NCBI GenBank assembly: GCA_964486335.1
Contig: CAZAMB010000004.1
Coordinates: 124,001 to 188,000 of the forward strand
Length of the DNA stretch: 64,000 nt
Reading direction: 5' to 3'
Source: CAZAMB01 sp964486335
Lineage (GTDB): Bacteria; Planctomycetota; Phycisphaerae; UBA1845
Part shown: positions 35,565 through 45,429 of the stretch, piece after piece
Position numbering within the stretch: position 1 is the stretch's first letter
Layout: the number at the start of each line of letters is the position of its first letter
Notes under the pieces: model-generated
Told to the model about the DNA's origin: nothing
Seen by the model: the letters and a program-made list of their open reading frames with translations, nothing else
Databases searched by the model: none
Program-made: the position numbers and the translations under genes

Positions 35565-36602
35565 TTAATGCGTGGGTGACGTCCGCGGAAATGACTGTTC
35601 GGCTGGAAACCCGGGAACGAGAAAGGCGTCATCGAAGCGACTTGGGGCTTCCTGCCCTGAATACCGTCGAATTCCCTCGATAACCCAGACATTGTCTTTT
35701 TGGGAACCATAGATCGGGCTGCGGAGATATTCCGCGCGACCGTCAAGCATCAACACCGTCTGGCCGCAACCGCCGTGTGCAGGAGAATTGGCCATTTGCG
35801 GATCGACACCCTCATTGAAGCGCGCGTTGACAAACAAGGGATTGGCGTCGCTCAGATAGGCGATGGGGACCACCGGGCGGAAATTCGGCGATTGTCCGGC
35901 CAGATTCAGCGAGTCGTAACAGATGTTTCCGGCTTCGGCGAAGTCATGGCGCGTATCCGCTTCGGCAATGTTCATCGGGCGACCTTCGGGCGAACATGGA
36001 CACACAAAGGACTCCGCGCGTGGCACAAACCGGTGTTTCAATAAAAGGAAAACGTGCCGGCTGTTGGATGCCGAAGCCGATCGTTGTCCGGGCTGCGGAA
36101 GCCATGACGCGTTCTCCGCATAACCCGCGAATGGAAGAGTCCCCGCAAAGGAAGTCTGGTACGCACTGAGCCCTCGAAAAACGTCGCCCAGATTATTGGC
36201 GCAAAGCGCTCGCTGTGATCGACCCCGCAATGCCGAAATGCCCGGTATCGAAACACTCAACAACGCAACAAGGCACGCGGCCACGGCAATGAGATCACGT
36301 AGGCGACCGAAAGGCAAACGGATGATTCCCCGATCGGCCGGTACAACTGCCAAATCGGACAGGGGGCGGATGTCGGCCCGCTCGACCGCCGCAAGAACGC
36401 TCTCGGCCAGTTGCGCCGGACCGGACGAAACAGACCAATGGTCGAGAGGCCGGAGAATCCGACCCAACCGTTCACTCCGCGCCGCAAGGTCGGGATCTCG
36501 CCCGATGGCCGCCGTGATTTGCTCGCGGTCTTCTTCGGAAACGAGGCCTAAATGCCATTCCAGAAGCGAATCCACCGGATCGTTTTTTTCTTCGTTCTTC
36601 AT
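35565..36602 (-). CDS. Membrane anti-sigma factor fused to pseudopilin-like extracytoplasmic domain
   Basis: About 345 residues from the ATG at 36602 (a GTG lies one codon upstream). The N-terminal 100 residues are cytoplasmic and acidic/charged (DPVDSLLEWHLGLVSEEDREQI), resembling the sigma-binding part of anti-sigma factors but without a zinc HxxxCxxC. One membrane helix spans 104-125. The outside portion resembles the C-terminal part of planctomycete prepilin-like proteins: CANNLGDVFRGLSAYQ near the start and HGGCGQTVLMLDGRAEYL near the end, an H-X9-DG-type motif. It lies 58 bases after the ECF sigma gene on the same strand, hence the anti-sigma call. Confidence 0.7.
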   Translation of the reverse strand: MKNEEKNDPVDSLLEWHLGLVSEEDREQITAAIGRDPDLAARSERLGRILRPLDHWSVSSGPAQLAESVLAAVERADIRPLSDLAVVPADRGIIRLPFGRLRDLIAVAACLVALLSVSIPGISALRGRSQRALCANNLGDVFRGLSAYQTSFAGTLPFAGYAENASWLPQPGQRSASASNSRHVFLLLKHRFVPRAESFVCPCSPEGRPMNIAEADTRHDFAEAGNICYDSLNLAGQSPNFRPVVPIAYLSDANPLFVNARFNEGVDPQMANSPAHGGCGQTVLMLDGRAEYLRSPIYGSQKDNVWVIEGIRRYSGQEAPSRFDDAFLVPGFPAEQSFPRTSPTH

Positions 36603-36660
36603 CACAACAGCGAATCAAACATTTCCTGAATGCTTGTCGTCACCACGGATCGAGAAACGG

Positions 36661-37269
36661 TCAATGCTCTTCCCGTTTCGCCTCGCCGTCCACTGCTTCC
36701 CGGTATCGCTCACCGAAACTCGTGACCGCCGCATGCAGACGGCTCTTTACCGTTCCCAGCGGGATACCCACGATGTCCCCGATTTCCTTATACGGAAACC
36801 GGTGGTAATAGGCCAGGATCAATACCTCGCCCAAGTGCTCGGGCATGGACTCGATCACTCCCCGAACCAACCGACGTTTCTCATCGGAGAGAAGTTCATC
36901 ATCTGGGGCGGAACTCTCCGTGGACAACAGGTCGAGAAAACGTCGACCGACATCTTTTTCGTCGCCAAGACTCGCCTCGAAAGACACCTCGCGACGGCGG
37001 TTTCGACGCCGCAGTGCGTCGCGGGCCTTGTTGGCGGCAATCGTAAAAAGCCAGGGCTTGAGTCGCCGCCGCGGGTCAAACGAATGGGCCGACGAATGAA
37101 CCTGGATGAAGCACTCCTGCACCACGTCTTCGGCGGCCACTGAATCGCCGGTGAACCGCAGGACGAATTGATAAAGCTCCCTCGAATGCCGACGGACCAG
37201 CAACTCAAAGCTGCCGGGCTTGCCGTCGAGAAACTCCCTGAGCAGTTGTTCATCCGTTGGCGCGTCCAC
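36661..37269 (-). CDS. ECF RNA polymerase sigma factor
   Basis: 202 residues from a GTG at 37269. Region 2 (about 20-90) includes FVLRFTGDSVAAEDVVQECFIQVH and LKPWLFTIAANKARDALRRR; region 4 (about 140-190) includes LAYYHRFPYKEIGDIVGIPLGTVKSRLHAA. It directs transcription of an unknown stress or envelope regulon. The downstream membrane protein is its likely inhibitor. RseP at 18255 could process that inhibitor, though no cleavage site can be read. The stretch 37270-37508 between this gene and the next is divergent promoter space. Confidence 0.93.
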   Translation of the reverse strand: MDAPTDEQLLREFLDGKPGSFELLVRRHSRELYQFVLRFTGDSVAAEDVVQECFIQVHSSAHSFDPRRRLKPWLFTIAANKARDALRRRNRRREVSFEASLGDEKDVGRRFLDLLSTESSAPDDELLSDEKRRLVRGVIESMPEHLGEVLILAYYHRFPYKEIGDIVGIPLGTVKSRLHAAVTSFGERYREAVDGEAKREEH

Positions 37270-37508
37270 GCCGCTATTGTATGCTTACGTCTTCGGCTGT
37301 CCTGCGGTTCAATGGGCCGTCCTCGGTTTTTGCGGCCAGATCGAATAAAGAGCGTTTTATTGGCCGCCGAATCACCGGTGGATCCCTTGGCGGCGCGAGG
37401 AGCCAAGGGCGGCGAGCCGATGTCGGGCCGCGTTCGCCAAGGCAGCGAAAGGACACATTCCCGGCGATTTCGCCTGGCACGCCGGTTTTTTTGGCCGATC
37501 GGCAGGCG

Positions 37509-39011
37509 ATGGATCTGAATTCGCACAGTTTCACGAGCGAATCGCTCAAAGCGCTCGCCGCGGCATCGGCGGCGATTAACTCCACGCTTGAACCCGAGGC
37601 AGTGCTCGGGCTGATCGCGAAAGGCGCCGCCCAGGTCATGTCCGCCGAGGCCGGTAGCGTGCTGACCCTTGATCGGCGGCGGAACAAGCTGGTCTTTGCG
37701 GCCGCAACCGGGGAACATGGCAAGGCGCTGATCGGACGGGAGTTTGAGGCCGATCTCGGAATTGCCGGCCACGTTCTTGGAACGGGCAAAGCGACGCACA
37801 TTTCCGACGTTTCAAACAGCCCGGAGTTTTTTCGCGGCATCGACGAGCAGATTCATTTCAAAACACGGGGATTGATCGCAGCGCCGATGGTCCACGAGTC
37901 GGAAGTCATCGGCGTTCTCGAAGTACTCAATTTTCGCGACGATTCGGATTTCAGGGACACCGACCTCGCGCTGCTCGAGACATTCGCCAATCTGGCGGCC
38001 AGCGCGATTCGCAATGCGCGAGCCCACGCCGCGCTTCGCAAGCAAAAGAACGCGTTCCGGGACTCCGTGCTGGCCGCGCGGAAGATGATCGGCTCTGCCC
38101 CGGCATTTCGCGCAATGCTCAAGCTGGCCGATCGCGTCGCGCCCACGCACGCCACGGTCCTGCTCGTCGGAGAGACCGGCACGGGAAAGGAACTGCTGGC
38201 CAAGTACATCCACAACCAGTCTCCGCGCGCCGACAAGGCGTTCGTTGCGGTCAATTGTGCCGCCCTGCCGGAGACCCTTCTGGAGAGCGAACTGTTCGGG
38301 CATGAAAAGGGCGCGTTCACCGGCGCGATCAGCCAGCACATCGGCCGCTTTGAACTGGCCGATGAAGGGACGCTCTTTCTTGACGAAATCGGCGATATCA
38401 GCGCTTCCACGCAGGTCAAACTTCTCCGCCTGCTACAGGAAAAGTCATTCACTCGCGTGGGTGGAACGCAGACCATTTCCTGCGATGTTCGGGTGATCGC
38501 GGCCACCAATCGCGACCTCAAGAAAGGAATCTCCGAAGGGCGCTTTCGCGACGACTTGTATTACCGCCTAAACGTGTTCCCCATTATTTTGCCGGCGCTT
38601 CGAGAGCGGCGCGACGACATCGCCTCCCTGGCCGAACATTTCGCCGCTCAGGCTGGAATCGACCTTGGCGTTCGCCGACACGGAGTCTCCGACGAGGCTC
38701 TTGCACAGCTTTCTCGGTACCACTGGCCCGGGAACATCCGGGAACTGGCCAACGTGATCGAACGCGCGGTTCTTCTTTCCGACGGGCCTGAGGTGACGAC
38801 CTTCCATTTACCTGCCGAGATTACGGCGTCGCTGGAACCAACGCCATCCGCCGAGGATCAGAGCCTTTGGGGTCGGGAACGCGCGATGATCGTCGAAGCG
38901 CTGAATGCCAATTACTGGAACCAGAGCAAGGCAGCCCGGGCGCTGGGTATTAGTCGCGACAACCTTCGATATCGCGTGAAGAAATACAACATCTCCCGCA
39001 GCAAGAATTAG
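37509..39011 (+). CDS. Sigma-54-dependent activator with GAF domain
   Basis: 500 residues from the ATG at 37509; the frame is open 84 codons further upstream but lacks family sequence. The GAF sensor lies at about 15-170, followed by an AAA+ domain with Walker A GETGTGKE (221-228), the sigma-54 contact loop GAFTGA (268-273), and DEIGDIS as Walker B. A Fis-type helix-turn-helix lies at the end (NQSKAARALGISRDNLRYRV). It resembles NifA/FhlA-type activators in order. Signal and targets are unknown. It starts divergently from the ECF sigma gene. Confidence 0.92.
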   Translation: MDLNSHSFTSESLKALAAASAAINSTLEPEAVLGLIAKGAAQVMSAEAGSVLTLDRRRNKLVFAAATGEHGKALIGREFEADLGIAGHVLGTGKATHISDVSNSPEFFRGIDEQIHFKTRGLIAAPMVHESEVIGVLEVLNFRDDSDFRDTDLALLETFANLAASAIRNARAHAALRKQKNAFRDSVLAARKMIGSAPAFRAMLKLADRVAPTHATVLLVGETGTGKELLAKYIHNQSPRADKAFVAVNCAALPETLLESELFGHEKGAFTGAISQHIGRFELADEGTLFLDEIGDISASTQVKLLRLLQEKSFTRVGGTQTISCDVRVIAATNRDLKKGISEGRFRDDLYYRLNVFPIILPALRERRDDIASLAEHFAAQAGIDLGVRRHGVSDEALAQLSRYHWPGNIRELANVIERAVLLSDGPEVTTFHLPAEITASLEPTPSAEDQSLWGRERAMIVEALNANYWNQSKAARALGISRDNLRYRVKKYNISRSKN

Positions 39012-39041
39012 CGCGACGAAGCCCGCCGCGACAGGCCCCGG

Positions 39042-40289
39042 TCAAACGGTCTGCAATGGCGCAGCGGCCTTGCGGAGTTCGCCTACCCGATGTGTCTGCT
39101 CCCAACGGAAGCCGTCACCGGACCGCCCGAAATGCCCATGCCGCGCGGTCTCGAAATAAATCGGACGTTGCAGGTCGAGGTATTTGATGATCTCTCGCGG
39201 CGTCAGCGGGAAGACGTCTCGGATCATCTTTGCCAGTCGGCCGGAATCAACTTCGCCGGTGCCAAATGTATCCACCGAAACACTGACCGGTTCGGCCAAT
39301 CCAATCGCGTACGCAAGCTGGACTTCGCATTGCTTCGCAAGGCCGGCCGCCACGATGTTCTTGGCGACGTGCCTGGCCATGTACGCGGCCGATCGATCGA
39401 CCTTGGTGGGATCCTTGCCGCTGAACGCGCCGCCGCCATGCCGCCCGCGACCGCCATAGGTATCGACTATGATCTTCCGCCCGGTCAGCCCGCTGTCGCC
39501 GTGAGGGCCGCCGGTAATGAACCGCCCCGTCGGGTTCACATGAAAAATGATGTCGTCCGACCAAAGTTGAGGACATTCCGATTGAACCACGGGGCGAATC
39601 AATTCGTCGACAATCTTGCGCTGGGCGTCGCGAGACATCAGCCGTGGATTCTTCGCATCGAGAGCTTCCTCGGTGTGTTGTGTTGAAAGCACGATGGTAT
39701 GCAATCCGACGGGCTCACCATTTCGGTAGGCAACCGTCACCTGGGATTTGGCGTCCGGCTTGAGCCAGCGGATTTTCCCGCTCTCGCGAAGTTGCGCTTG
39801 AAGCTCGATCAGGCGATGCGAAAGCTGGATCGGAAGCGGCATGAGCGATTCCGTCTCATCACATGCGAAACCGAACATGAGACCCTGATCGCCTGCGCCC
39901 TGAGCGGCATGCAGACCCTGCCCCTCCGTCACTCCCTGGCTGATGTCCTCGGACTGCCCGTGCAGCGCTCGAAGCACCGCGCAGCTTCGATAATCGAATC
40001 CGCCCGCCGCGTCGTCATAGCCGATTCGGCGTATGGTATCGCGGACGGTCTCCTCGACTCGGCCGAGCGCGTCATTGGCCGCCTGGTTGTGAACCGTCAC
40101 TTCGCCCGCGACAACGACCAGACCGGTCGTCACCAGCGTTTCAACGGCTGACCGCGCGAGCGGATCGTGTTTCAGCAGGCTGTCCAAAACTGCGTCGGAA
40201 ATCTGGTCGGCCACCTTATCCGGGTGCCCCATGGAGACCGATTCCGACGTAAACAGGTGCGTGTCCGACAGTTCACGATTTGACACCAT
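39042..40289 (-). CDS. metK: S-adenosylmethionine synthetase
   Basis: 415 residues. Makes S-adenosylmethionine from methionine and ATP. Motifs: FTSESVSMGHPDKVADQISDAVLD at the N terminus, GDQGLMFGFACDET, GGPHGDSGLTGRKIIVDTYGG, and GGGAFSGKDPTKVDRSAAY. A strong GGAGG precedes the ATG. The 5' region was read for SAM riboswitch cores and none was recognised. Confidence 0.97.
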   Translation of the reverse strand: MVSNRELSDTHLFTSESVSMGHPDKVADQISDAVLDSLLKHDPLARSAVETLVTTGLVVVAGEVTVHNQAANDALGRVEETVRDTIRRIGYDDAAGGFDYRSCAVLRALHGQSEDISQGVTEGQGLHAAQGAGDQGLMFGFACDETESLMPLPIQLSHRLIELQAQLRESGKIRWLKPDAKSQVTVAYRNGEPVGLHTIVLSTQHTEEALDAKNPRLMSRDAQRKIVDELIRPVVQSECPQLWSDDIIFHVNPTGRFITGGPHGDSGLTGRKIIVDTYGGRGRHGGGAFSGKDPTKVDRSAAYMARHVAKNIVAAGLAKQCEVQLAYAIGLAEPVSVSVDTFGTGEVDSGRLAKMIRDVFPLTPREIIKYLDLQRPIYFETARHGHFGRSGDGFRWEQTHRVGELRKAAAPLQTV

Positions 40290-40694
40290 CTATCCTCCGA
40301 TTCGTTGTTTTTCGCGATTGAGCCGTCGGGATCATAAAGCGAGGATCCATGCCGGGCAACATTGGACCAGTCCCGATTTCGGCACAGTTCAGATCATTGG
40401 TCATTCCGGTCAGATGAAACGTCGGGGCTTGTTTCCGCCAAGCGTTTTAAGTCCTCATCCGACTTGCGACGCCGTTCGACTCGATCGCAACGACCATCCG
40501 CGTGACCATTTCGTCGGTTAGCACCAAAATCGGTCTAGAACGGCGAATCTCAGGACTTTTCGACTCGGGCATTCCTGATGCATTGAATCTCGCTTTCAAA
40601 AGGTTCAAACTTTCAACATAGGGACCCCGCGACGCACGTGCATCGCGGGGTCCGCTTCGGATTTACTGGTCTTTCGACTGACGAAACTCGTCAA
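40290..40694. other. Intergenic region upstream of metK
   Basis: 405 bases. It holds the metK Shine-Dalgarno sequence at the left end and the hairpin 40622-40653 at the right. No riboswitch, RNA gene or coding sequence was recognised between them. Confidence 0.4.
40622..40653 (-). terminator. Perfect 11-bp hairpin after the cysteine-rich gene
   Basis: GGACCCCGCGA, ten bases, then TCGCGGGGTCC. It is located about 40 bases beyond the stop codon of the minus-strand gene ending at 40695. A T-run is lacking, so this is a likely but not certain intrinsic terminator. Confidence 0.6.
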
Positions 40695-43600
40695 TCAAGG
40701 ACAACTCGACGCACAGGGATAGCCAATCCCCTTGAAAGCATCCACTGCAAACGAAATGTCCACAAAGTTGATGCAATCCTGCCCGAGGCAATTGGCTTGA
40801 GGATCGCCACAGCCGTTCACGGCTCCGACATTCGTGGACTGATACGTGTAGACCGGCGAATAGATGTTCTTGAAGGCGCTGACAATTCCGGCAATGTCCG
40901 CGAAATCGGAATCGCCGTCGCCGTCGGTATCGCCCCAACGGTACGATTTCATCCTCGCGCTCGCCGAGACCACGGGTGTACCGGATATGTCGCACACCGA
41001 GTAGACATGGTATTTCGTGCCCGGCCGCAAATCAGTCGCATGAACGTCGATCGTTCCCCAGCTTGCTGCCGGAAGATAAACGGGTGTTTGACCACCCAAC
41101 ACGCCCATATCGCAACTTCCAACACAGACTCCGCCGCCCGTGCATGTTGCGTCCGTGGTGCAAGACGTGCCGTTCGCCAATCCGCCTTTGCAGGTTTTTG
41201 GACAATTCGCGTTTGAAGTGCACAGTCCGCCACTGTTGGCGCCTCCGGCACAACGCGGTTCGACATAGCGAGACATACAACTGACGCTCGCGTCGCTACA
41301 TTCGCCTTCTACCAAAATGGCAAGAGGCGTGGCGCCCTGGGCTGCTGCGGGTGTCACTTTCAAATAGCGCGACCCTGATGCAACCACCACGGGCGGGAAG
41401 CATCCGCCGCACGTATCGGTGGTCTCATTGCAGGTCGCCGGATTATCGCAGGGGTTGCCGTTGGCCGAAACGCACGCATGGTCAAAAATACACCCCAATA
41501 GCTTGTCGCAAACCTGGGCCGAACAAAACAGCCCAGTACTGCACGCTGAGTCGTCCGGTGTAAATATGCAAATGTCGTCACCGGGAACAGCCACGCACGT
41601 ATTGGTCGTGCAGTCCACATTGTCGTTGCAATTGGCGCTTGTGGTGCATGTCGGATAGCAAACAGCTTCATAACAGCGGTTGCCGGCCCCGCAATTGATC
41701 GGGGTGTGAACGCACGTTCCATTGTTGCACGTGTCCACCGTGCAGGGATCGACGTCCGCACAGTTCATCGGGTCGTTTCGACACGTTCCACTGAGACACG
41801 TATCGACGGTGCATGGGTTGCCATCCACGCAGTCCGCGCTCGTTCCGCAGGACAGAATGCTGATTACCGCCGCCGGTCCGAGCGACTTGGTCACGTCGGA
41901 GGAAAAATACCCCGTGGGAGGAAGAATTCCGCTGGTCACCGTCGACTTGGTGTTGTTTCCGAAACAAGGCAGCAGACTAACCTGGGTCGTTCCGCCGGTG
42001 GGAACGCTGAGCGCTTTGAACTTGATTTTCGTGACGTTTAAACCGGCCGTCGTCGCACAAGGCAATCGAGCCAGGTTCGCCCCGCAAGTTAACTGCGGAA
42101 TGGCGTTGTACAAGGCGTTTCCGTCGTTTGATGGGAATCCGGCACAAGGCTGATTCAGACCGTCGATTCCGCAGTCGTTGGGAAACAGCGAAGATGACCA
42201 ATTGTAAGTATTCGGGTTTGCGTTGCACAAACCACCCGGACAAAGCGTGGTCACGTTGTCGCACGCAAGTCCGTTTCGCGTGCCGCCTGAACAGACTCCG
42301 GCACACACAAAGCAGGAATTGCCACTATCGCAGGGATCCAGCGGATTCTTGTCGCTAACCGTCGAGGGCTTGAGCTGAAGTCGGGTTTGATCCCACGAGA
42401 GAATCGCCGAAACGCCCTGAACCGGATGCTGGGTTGACGTACAGTGCGTTGACGCCGTGTTGCAGTTTTGTGCGACCAAGTACAAATCGACTCCGACCGT
42501 TTGTCCCACGATCACGGTTTGCGTCGTCGTCGGGCGCCATTCCATGCGTACGCAACGATAAGGGTCGTTTGCGCCCCCCGGATTCTCAACACAGAAACTG
42601 TTTTGGCAGTAATCGACTCTTGTACAGACGCTTCCGTCATCGCACGGCGTACCGTTCGGAACGCCCGGTGTCGCGACACGCTGACACTGGTCGGTGGTTT
42701 CGTTGCATTTCCCAACCGCGCAAGGCGAAGCGTCGAGCGAAGAGCAATTCACGTTGGTTCCCGCAACGCACTGTCGTTGGGCGTTACAAGTCTCCGTGCC
42801 GTCGCAAAACAGACCGTCGTCGCAGGATGTCGAACCGGCCACATCCGGCGCGCATTGCACGCAGGCATCGGACTGTTCGCTGCACCCACCACGACATAGC
42901 CCCGGAATACAAAGGCCCGTTCGGCACACACCGCTTTCGCATGTGCTCCCGTTCGTGCAAAGTTCTCCCGAGTTGCCGCCGCCCTCGCAGGCGCCTGTAC
43001 AATCGCCGTCCGTCGCGCAGCTCAAGCCGACACGAAAACCGGCATCGCAAGCCTTTCCACATCCCGCATCGGTCGTGCAAGTAGCCCCGGGCGTCGGTCC
43101 TCGAAAACAGGTCTTCGCGCAATTCGGATTCGCCCCGGCACCGCATTGCCCCGTCGAACCATTACAGGTTTCCGCCCCGTCACAGAACTGACCGTTATCG
43201 CAGAATTGCAGCGGATCGGGAATGTTGCTGCAATTATTGAAAATACAACTGTCCGAGGTGCAGAACTTGCCGTCGTTGCAGTGCGCGTTCGTCAAACACT
43301 GCACGCATTCGTCGTTCGATTCGTTACAGAAACTGGACGGCCCGGTACAGGTCCCTCCACCCCCGCAATCCGCGTTAATCAAGCACGGTTGTCCGGCTGT
43401 CGTCCCCCCGTTGCAGGTCTTGCAGGAGACAGCCGTTCCTGCCGTGCACGTGTGCGTCGACTGGTTGCAGGTTTCCACGCCGTTGCAGTATAGGCCGTCA
43501 TTGCAATGGCCGTCGTGTTCGCACACGACGCAGATAAGGAGCGAATTGCTGCAGAATTGCCCTGGCGGGCACGAAACCGGTGTTCCGTTCTGACAGAGGC

Positions 43601-44129
43601 CGGAACCGAGATTGCAGGTCTCCTGTCCGTTGCAGAACACGCCGTCATTGCAATCGATGTCGGCTGTACATTGCACACATTCCCCCGTCGATGTCTTGCA
43701 TTTCGTCCTCGGCGACACCGTGCAATGCCCGTTGTTGAGGCATTCAACACAGGCGTCGAGGGTTTCGTTACATTGCGGGGTCGGAGGAAGACAATTCGTC
43801 GGGTTAATATCGCATGCTCCGGCCCCGCCGTTCAGGGCCGCGTTACAAAAATTCACGCCGTTACAAAAAAGATTGTCCCCAAAAGGAGGAACACGGCACT
43901 GGGCGTCATTATGAATGTACTGGCAGTTGCCAAAAAGATCGCAAGTGCCCGGGCGGCAGAAGTTGGTCTGCTGATCGCAATCCTGGTTGGTAACGCAGGA
44001 GCCTCCCGCCTGCGTTTTCGCGCAAATGGTCAGCGCAACAACCCCCCCCAGCCATAACACCGCGCCACTTCGCCAGGTGAATGCGCTTGGCCTTAACGTA
44101 AGGATCCTTCCCTTTGGCATGGAATGCAT
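40695..44129 (-). CDS. Giant cysteine-rich repeat protein with dockerin tail
   Basis: 1144 residues from the ATG at 44129, with AGGGG seven bases upstream. The signal peptide ends near KTQAGG. Most of the chain is made of Cys-rich modules of the form C-N-D-G-x-F-C-N-G-x-E-T-C-N-x-x-T-G-x-C, with over 15 copies between residues 45 and 480 and again about 760-920. Similar modules occur in myxobacterial and planctomycete surface proteins. A beta-sandwich region lies in the middle (about 510-740, RMEWRPTTTQTVIVGQTVGV, cohesin-like in look). The tail holds calcium loops DTDGDGDSDFADIAGIVSAF and NFVDISFAVDAFKG. Extracellular; binding or structural. Disulfides presumably stabilise it. Confidence 0.82.
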   Translation of the reverse strand: MHSMPKGRILTLRPSAFTWRSGAVLWLGGVVALTICAKTQAGGSCVTNQDCDQQTNFCRPGTCDLFGNCQYIHNDAQCRVPPFGDNLFCNGVNFCNAALNGGAGACDINPTNCLPPTPQCNETLDACVECLNNGHCTVSPRTKCKTSTGECVQCTADIDCNDGVFCNGQETCNLGSGLCQNGTPVSCPPGQFCSNSLLICVVCEHDGHCNDGLYCNGVETCNQSTHTCTAGTAVSCKTCNGGTTAGQPCLINADCGGGGTCTGPSSFCNESNDECVQCLTNAHCNDGKFCTSDSCIFNNCSNIPDPLQFCDNGQFCDGAETCNGSTGQCGAGANPNCAKTCFRGPTPGATCTTDAGCGKACDAGFRVGLSCATDGDCTGACEGGGNSGELCTNGSTCESGVCRTGLCIPGLCRGGCSEQSDACVQCAPDVAGSTSCDDGLFCDGTETCNAQRQCVAGTNVNCSSLDASPCAVGKCNETTDQCQRVATPGVPNGTPCDDGSVCTRVDYCQNSFCVENPGGANDPYRCVRMEWRPTTTQTVIVGQTVGVDLYLVAQNCNTASTHCTSTQHPVQGVSAILSWDQTRLQLKPSTVSDKNPLDPCDSGNSCFVCAGVCSGGTRNGLACDNVTTLCPGGLCNANPNTYNWSSSLFPNDCGIDGLNQPCAGFPSNDGNALYNAIPQLTCGANLARLPCATTAGLNVTKIKFKALSVPTGGTTQVSLLPCFGNNTKSTVTSGILPPTGYFSSDVTKSLGPAAVISILSCGTSADCVDGNPCTVDTCLSGTCRNDPMNCADVDPCTVDTCNNGTCVHTPINCGAGNRCYEAVCYPTCTTSANCNDNVDCTTNTCVAVPGDDICIFTPDDSACSTGLFCSAQVCDKLLGCIFDHACVSANGNPCDNPATCNETTDTCGGCFPPVVVASGSRYLKVTPAAAQGATPLAILVEGECSDASVSCMSRYVEPRCAGGANSGGLCTSNANCPKTCKGGLANGTSCTTDATCTGGGVCVGSCDMGVLGGQTPVYLPAASWGTIDVHATDLRPGTKYHVYSVCDISGTPVVSASARMKSYRWGDTDGDGDSDFADIAGIVSAFKNIYSPVYTYQSTNVGAVNGCGDPQANCLGQDCINFVDISFAVDAFKGIGYPCASSCP

Positions 44130-44686
44130 TGTTTTACCCCTATTCAGGAATCCCTCTCTTGACAACGCGCGCACGCGCGTCTCTTACTCGAAGATGCGCG
44201 TTATCCGACACCCCAGCCGAAACGCCTACCGTTTTGTGCTGACCCCCGTTTGGCGAAGAGCAGGAGATGCCAGACTTGAACCCCGGCACGCATCTTCTCC
44301 CTCTGCTGACGAAGGACTCTATCACATTTGACACGAAAAGACAACCGAAATCGGCCGATAACGCTGGAAATCTCAGATCCTAACAATGGCAAGTGTTTCC
44401 TCTAAGCCAAAGGCTAACTTCCTTGACAGGCGATGTGCGGATCCGATTAGTGACACTTCAACTTGGCGACGGGACGTCGTCAACGGAATTCCTGTTCGAC
44501 GTTCCGCCGACGTCCGGGTTGACTTATAGGACTGTCGCCTGTTCGGCAATCGCAAAGCATCAGTCTCAAGTTGCCCTCGATTATTGAAAATGGGTTGTTT
44601 TTTGGCTACAATCGCCGCCAGGGAAAAGGGCCTCAAGCTGGGGGCATTTCCATTGCGCAGATAATTCCTTAAGGGGGGAACGAGCG
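44130..44686. other. Divergent intergenic region
   Basis: 557 bases between the cysteine-rich gene and the PEP-CTERM gene. The right side holds a good promoter (44584-44612) and a strong AAGGGGGG ribosome-binding site (44671-44678). The rest shows no gene or repeat that I can recognise. Confidence 0.45.
44584..44612 (+). promoter_or_regulatory. Sigma-70-like promoter for the PEP-CTERM gene
   Basis: TTGAAA (44584-44589), exactly 17 bases, then TACAAT (44607-44612), lying 75 bases before the ATG at 44687. Both boxes differ from consensus by one base. Confidence 0.6.
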
Positions 44687-45298
44687 ATGAGCAGCTTTAG
44701 GCCAGTCGCCTTGGTACTGGCACTCATGGTTGTGAATTGTTCCCTCGCGCGAGCGGCCCAGGTCGATTTTGAGACCCTGGCAACCGGAACCCCTTTCGGC
44801 GATTCGTTCGGTTATTTGCCCGGTCAAATCGCGTTTACGCAAGACGGCATCGTGGTCACCGTCGAGACATTTCGGACAGGTTCGTTTACGGCGTTGCACC
44901 TAGCTCAAGTACAAGACGGCGGATTAAACAGCTTTGCCACGCGGCACATGTCCCTGGATAACATCAATCTCGGATTCGATGTCTCCAACCTCGGCTTTCC
45001 CGTCAATCGAGTGACAATTGAGTATCATGAGTTCGGCGGCGCGGACAATTTCTCGGTGAACGGCGGCGCTTTGATTGAGCTTCCCGCGCTGACGAGTCTT
45101 CCCATCAACGTCGGTTCGGGCGTTACGGCGGCCGTGGATTCCAGTTCAATTACGCTCAACGGGGCGATTTCTCGCTTCGTGATCGGCGGACAGGAGTTGG
45201 CGATCGACAATATCATCGCCGTCCCCGAGCCCGCGACGCTGGCGCTTTTGCTCGGCGGGGGAATCTCGCTCTTGCGCCGCACAAAGCGATCTGGTTAA
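44687..45298 (+). CDS. PEP-CTERM sorted extracellular protein
   Basis: 203 residues. A signal peptide (MSSFRPVALVLALMVVNCSLARA) precedes a beta-rich domain starting QVDFETLATGTPFGDSFGYLPG, a pattern common in proteins of the choice-of-anchor kind. The C terminus is VPEPATLALLLGGGISLLRRTKR: the PEP motif, a hydrophobic helix and a basic end. That is the recognition tail for exosortase, which is not in this window. The product is probably released to or anchored in the extracellular matrix. Confidence 0.9.
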   Translation: MSSFRPVALVLALMVVNCSLARAAQVDFETLATGTPFGDSFGYLPGQIAFTQDGIVVTVETFRTGSFTALHLAQVQDGGLNSFATRHMSLDNINLGFDVSNLGFPVNRVTIEYHEFGGADNFSVNGGALIELPALTSLPINVGSGVTAAVDSSSITLNGAISRFVIGGQELAIDNIIAVPEPATLALLLGGGISLLRRTKRSG

Positions 45299-45429
45299 TC
45301 CAAGTAATCCGGGCTTGGCGTTTCGGCCGTTTCGCCGATTCATTGCAGGTCCATCCACTTCATGTTACGTTTTGCTGCACGATCGGAAAGCGTTCGGAAG
45401 TCGTCCATCGAACAGCGATCGGATTCAAA

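Noticed and set aside
40290..40620. SAM or SAH riboswitch upstream of metK
   Set aside because: I looked for riboswitch core sequences on the coding strand and could not recognise any.
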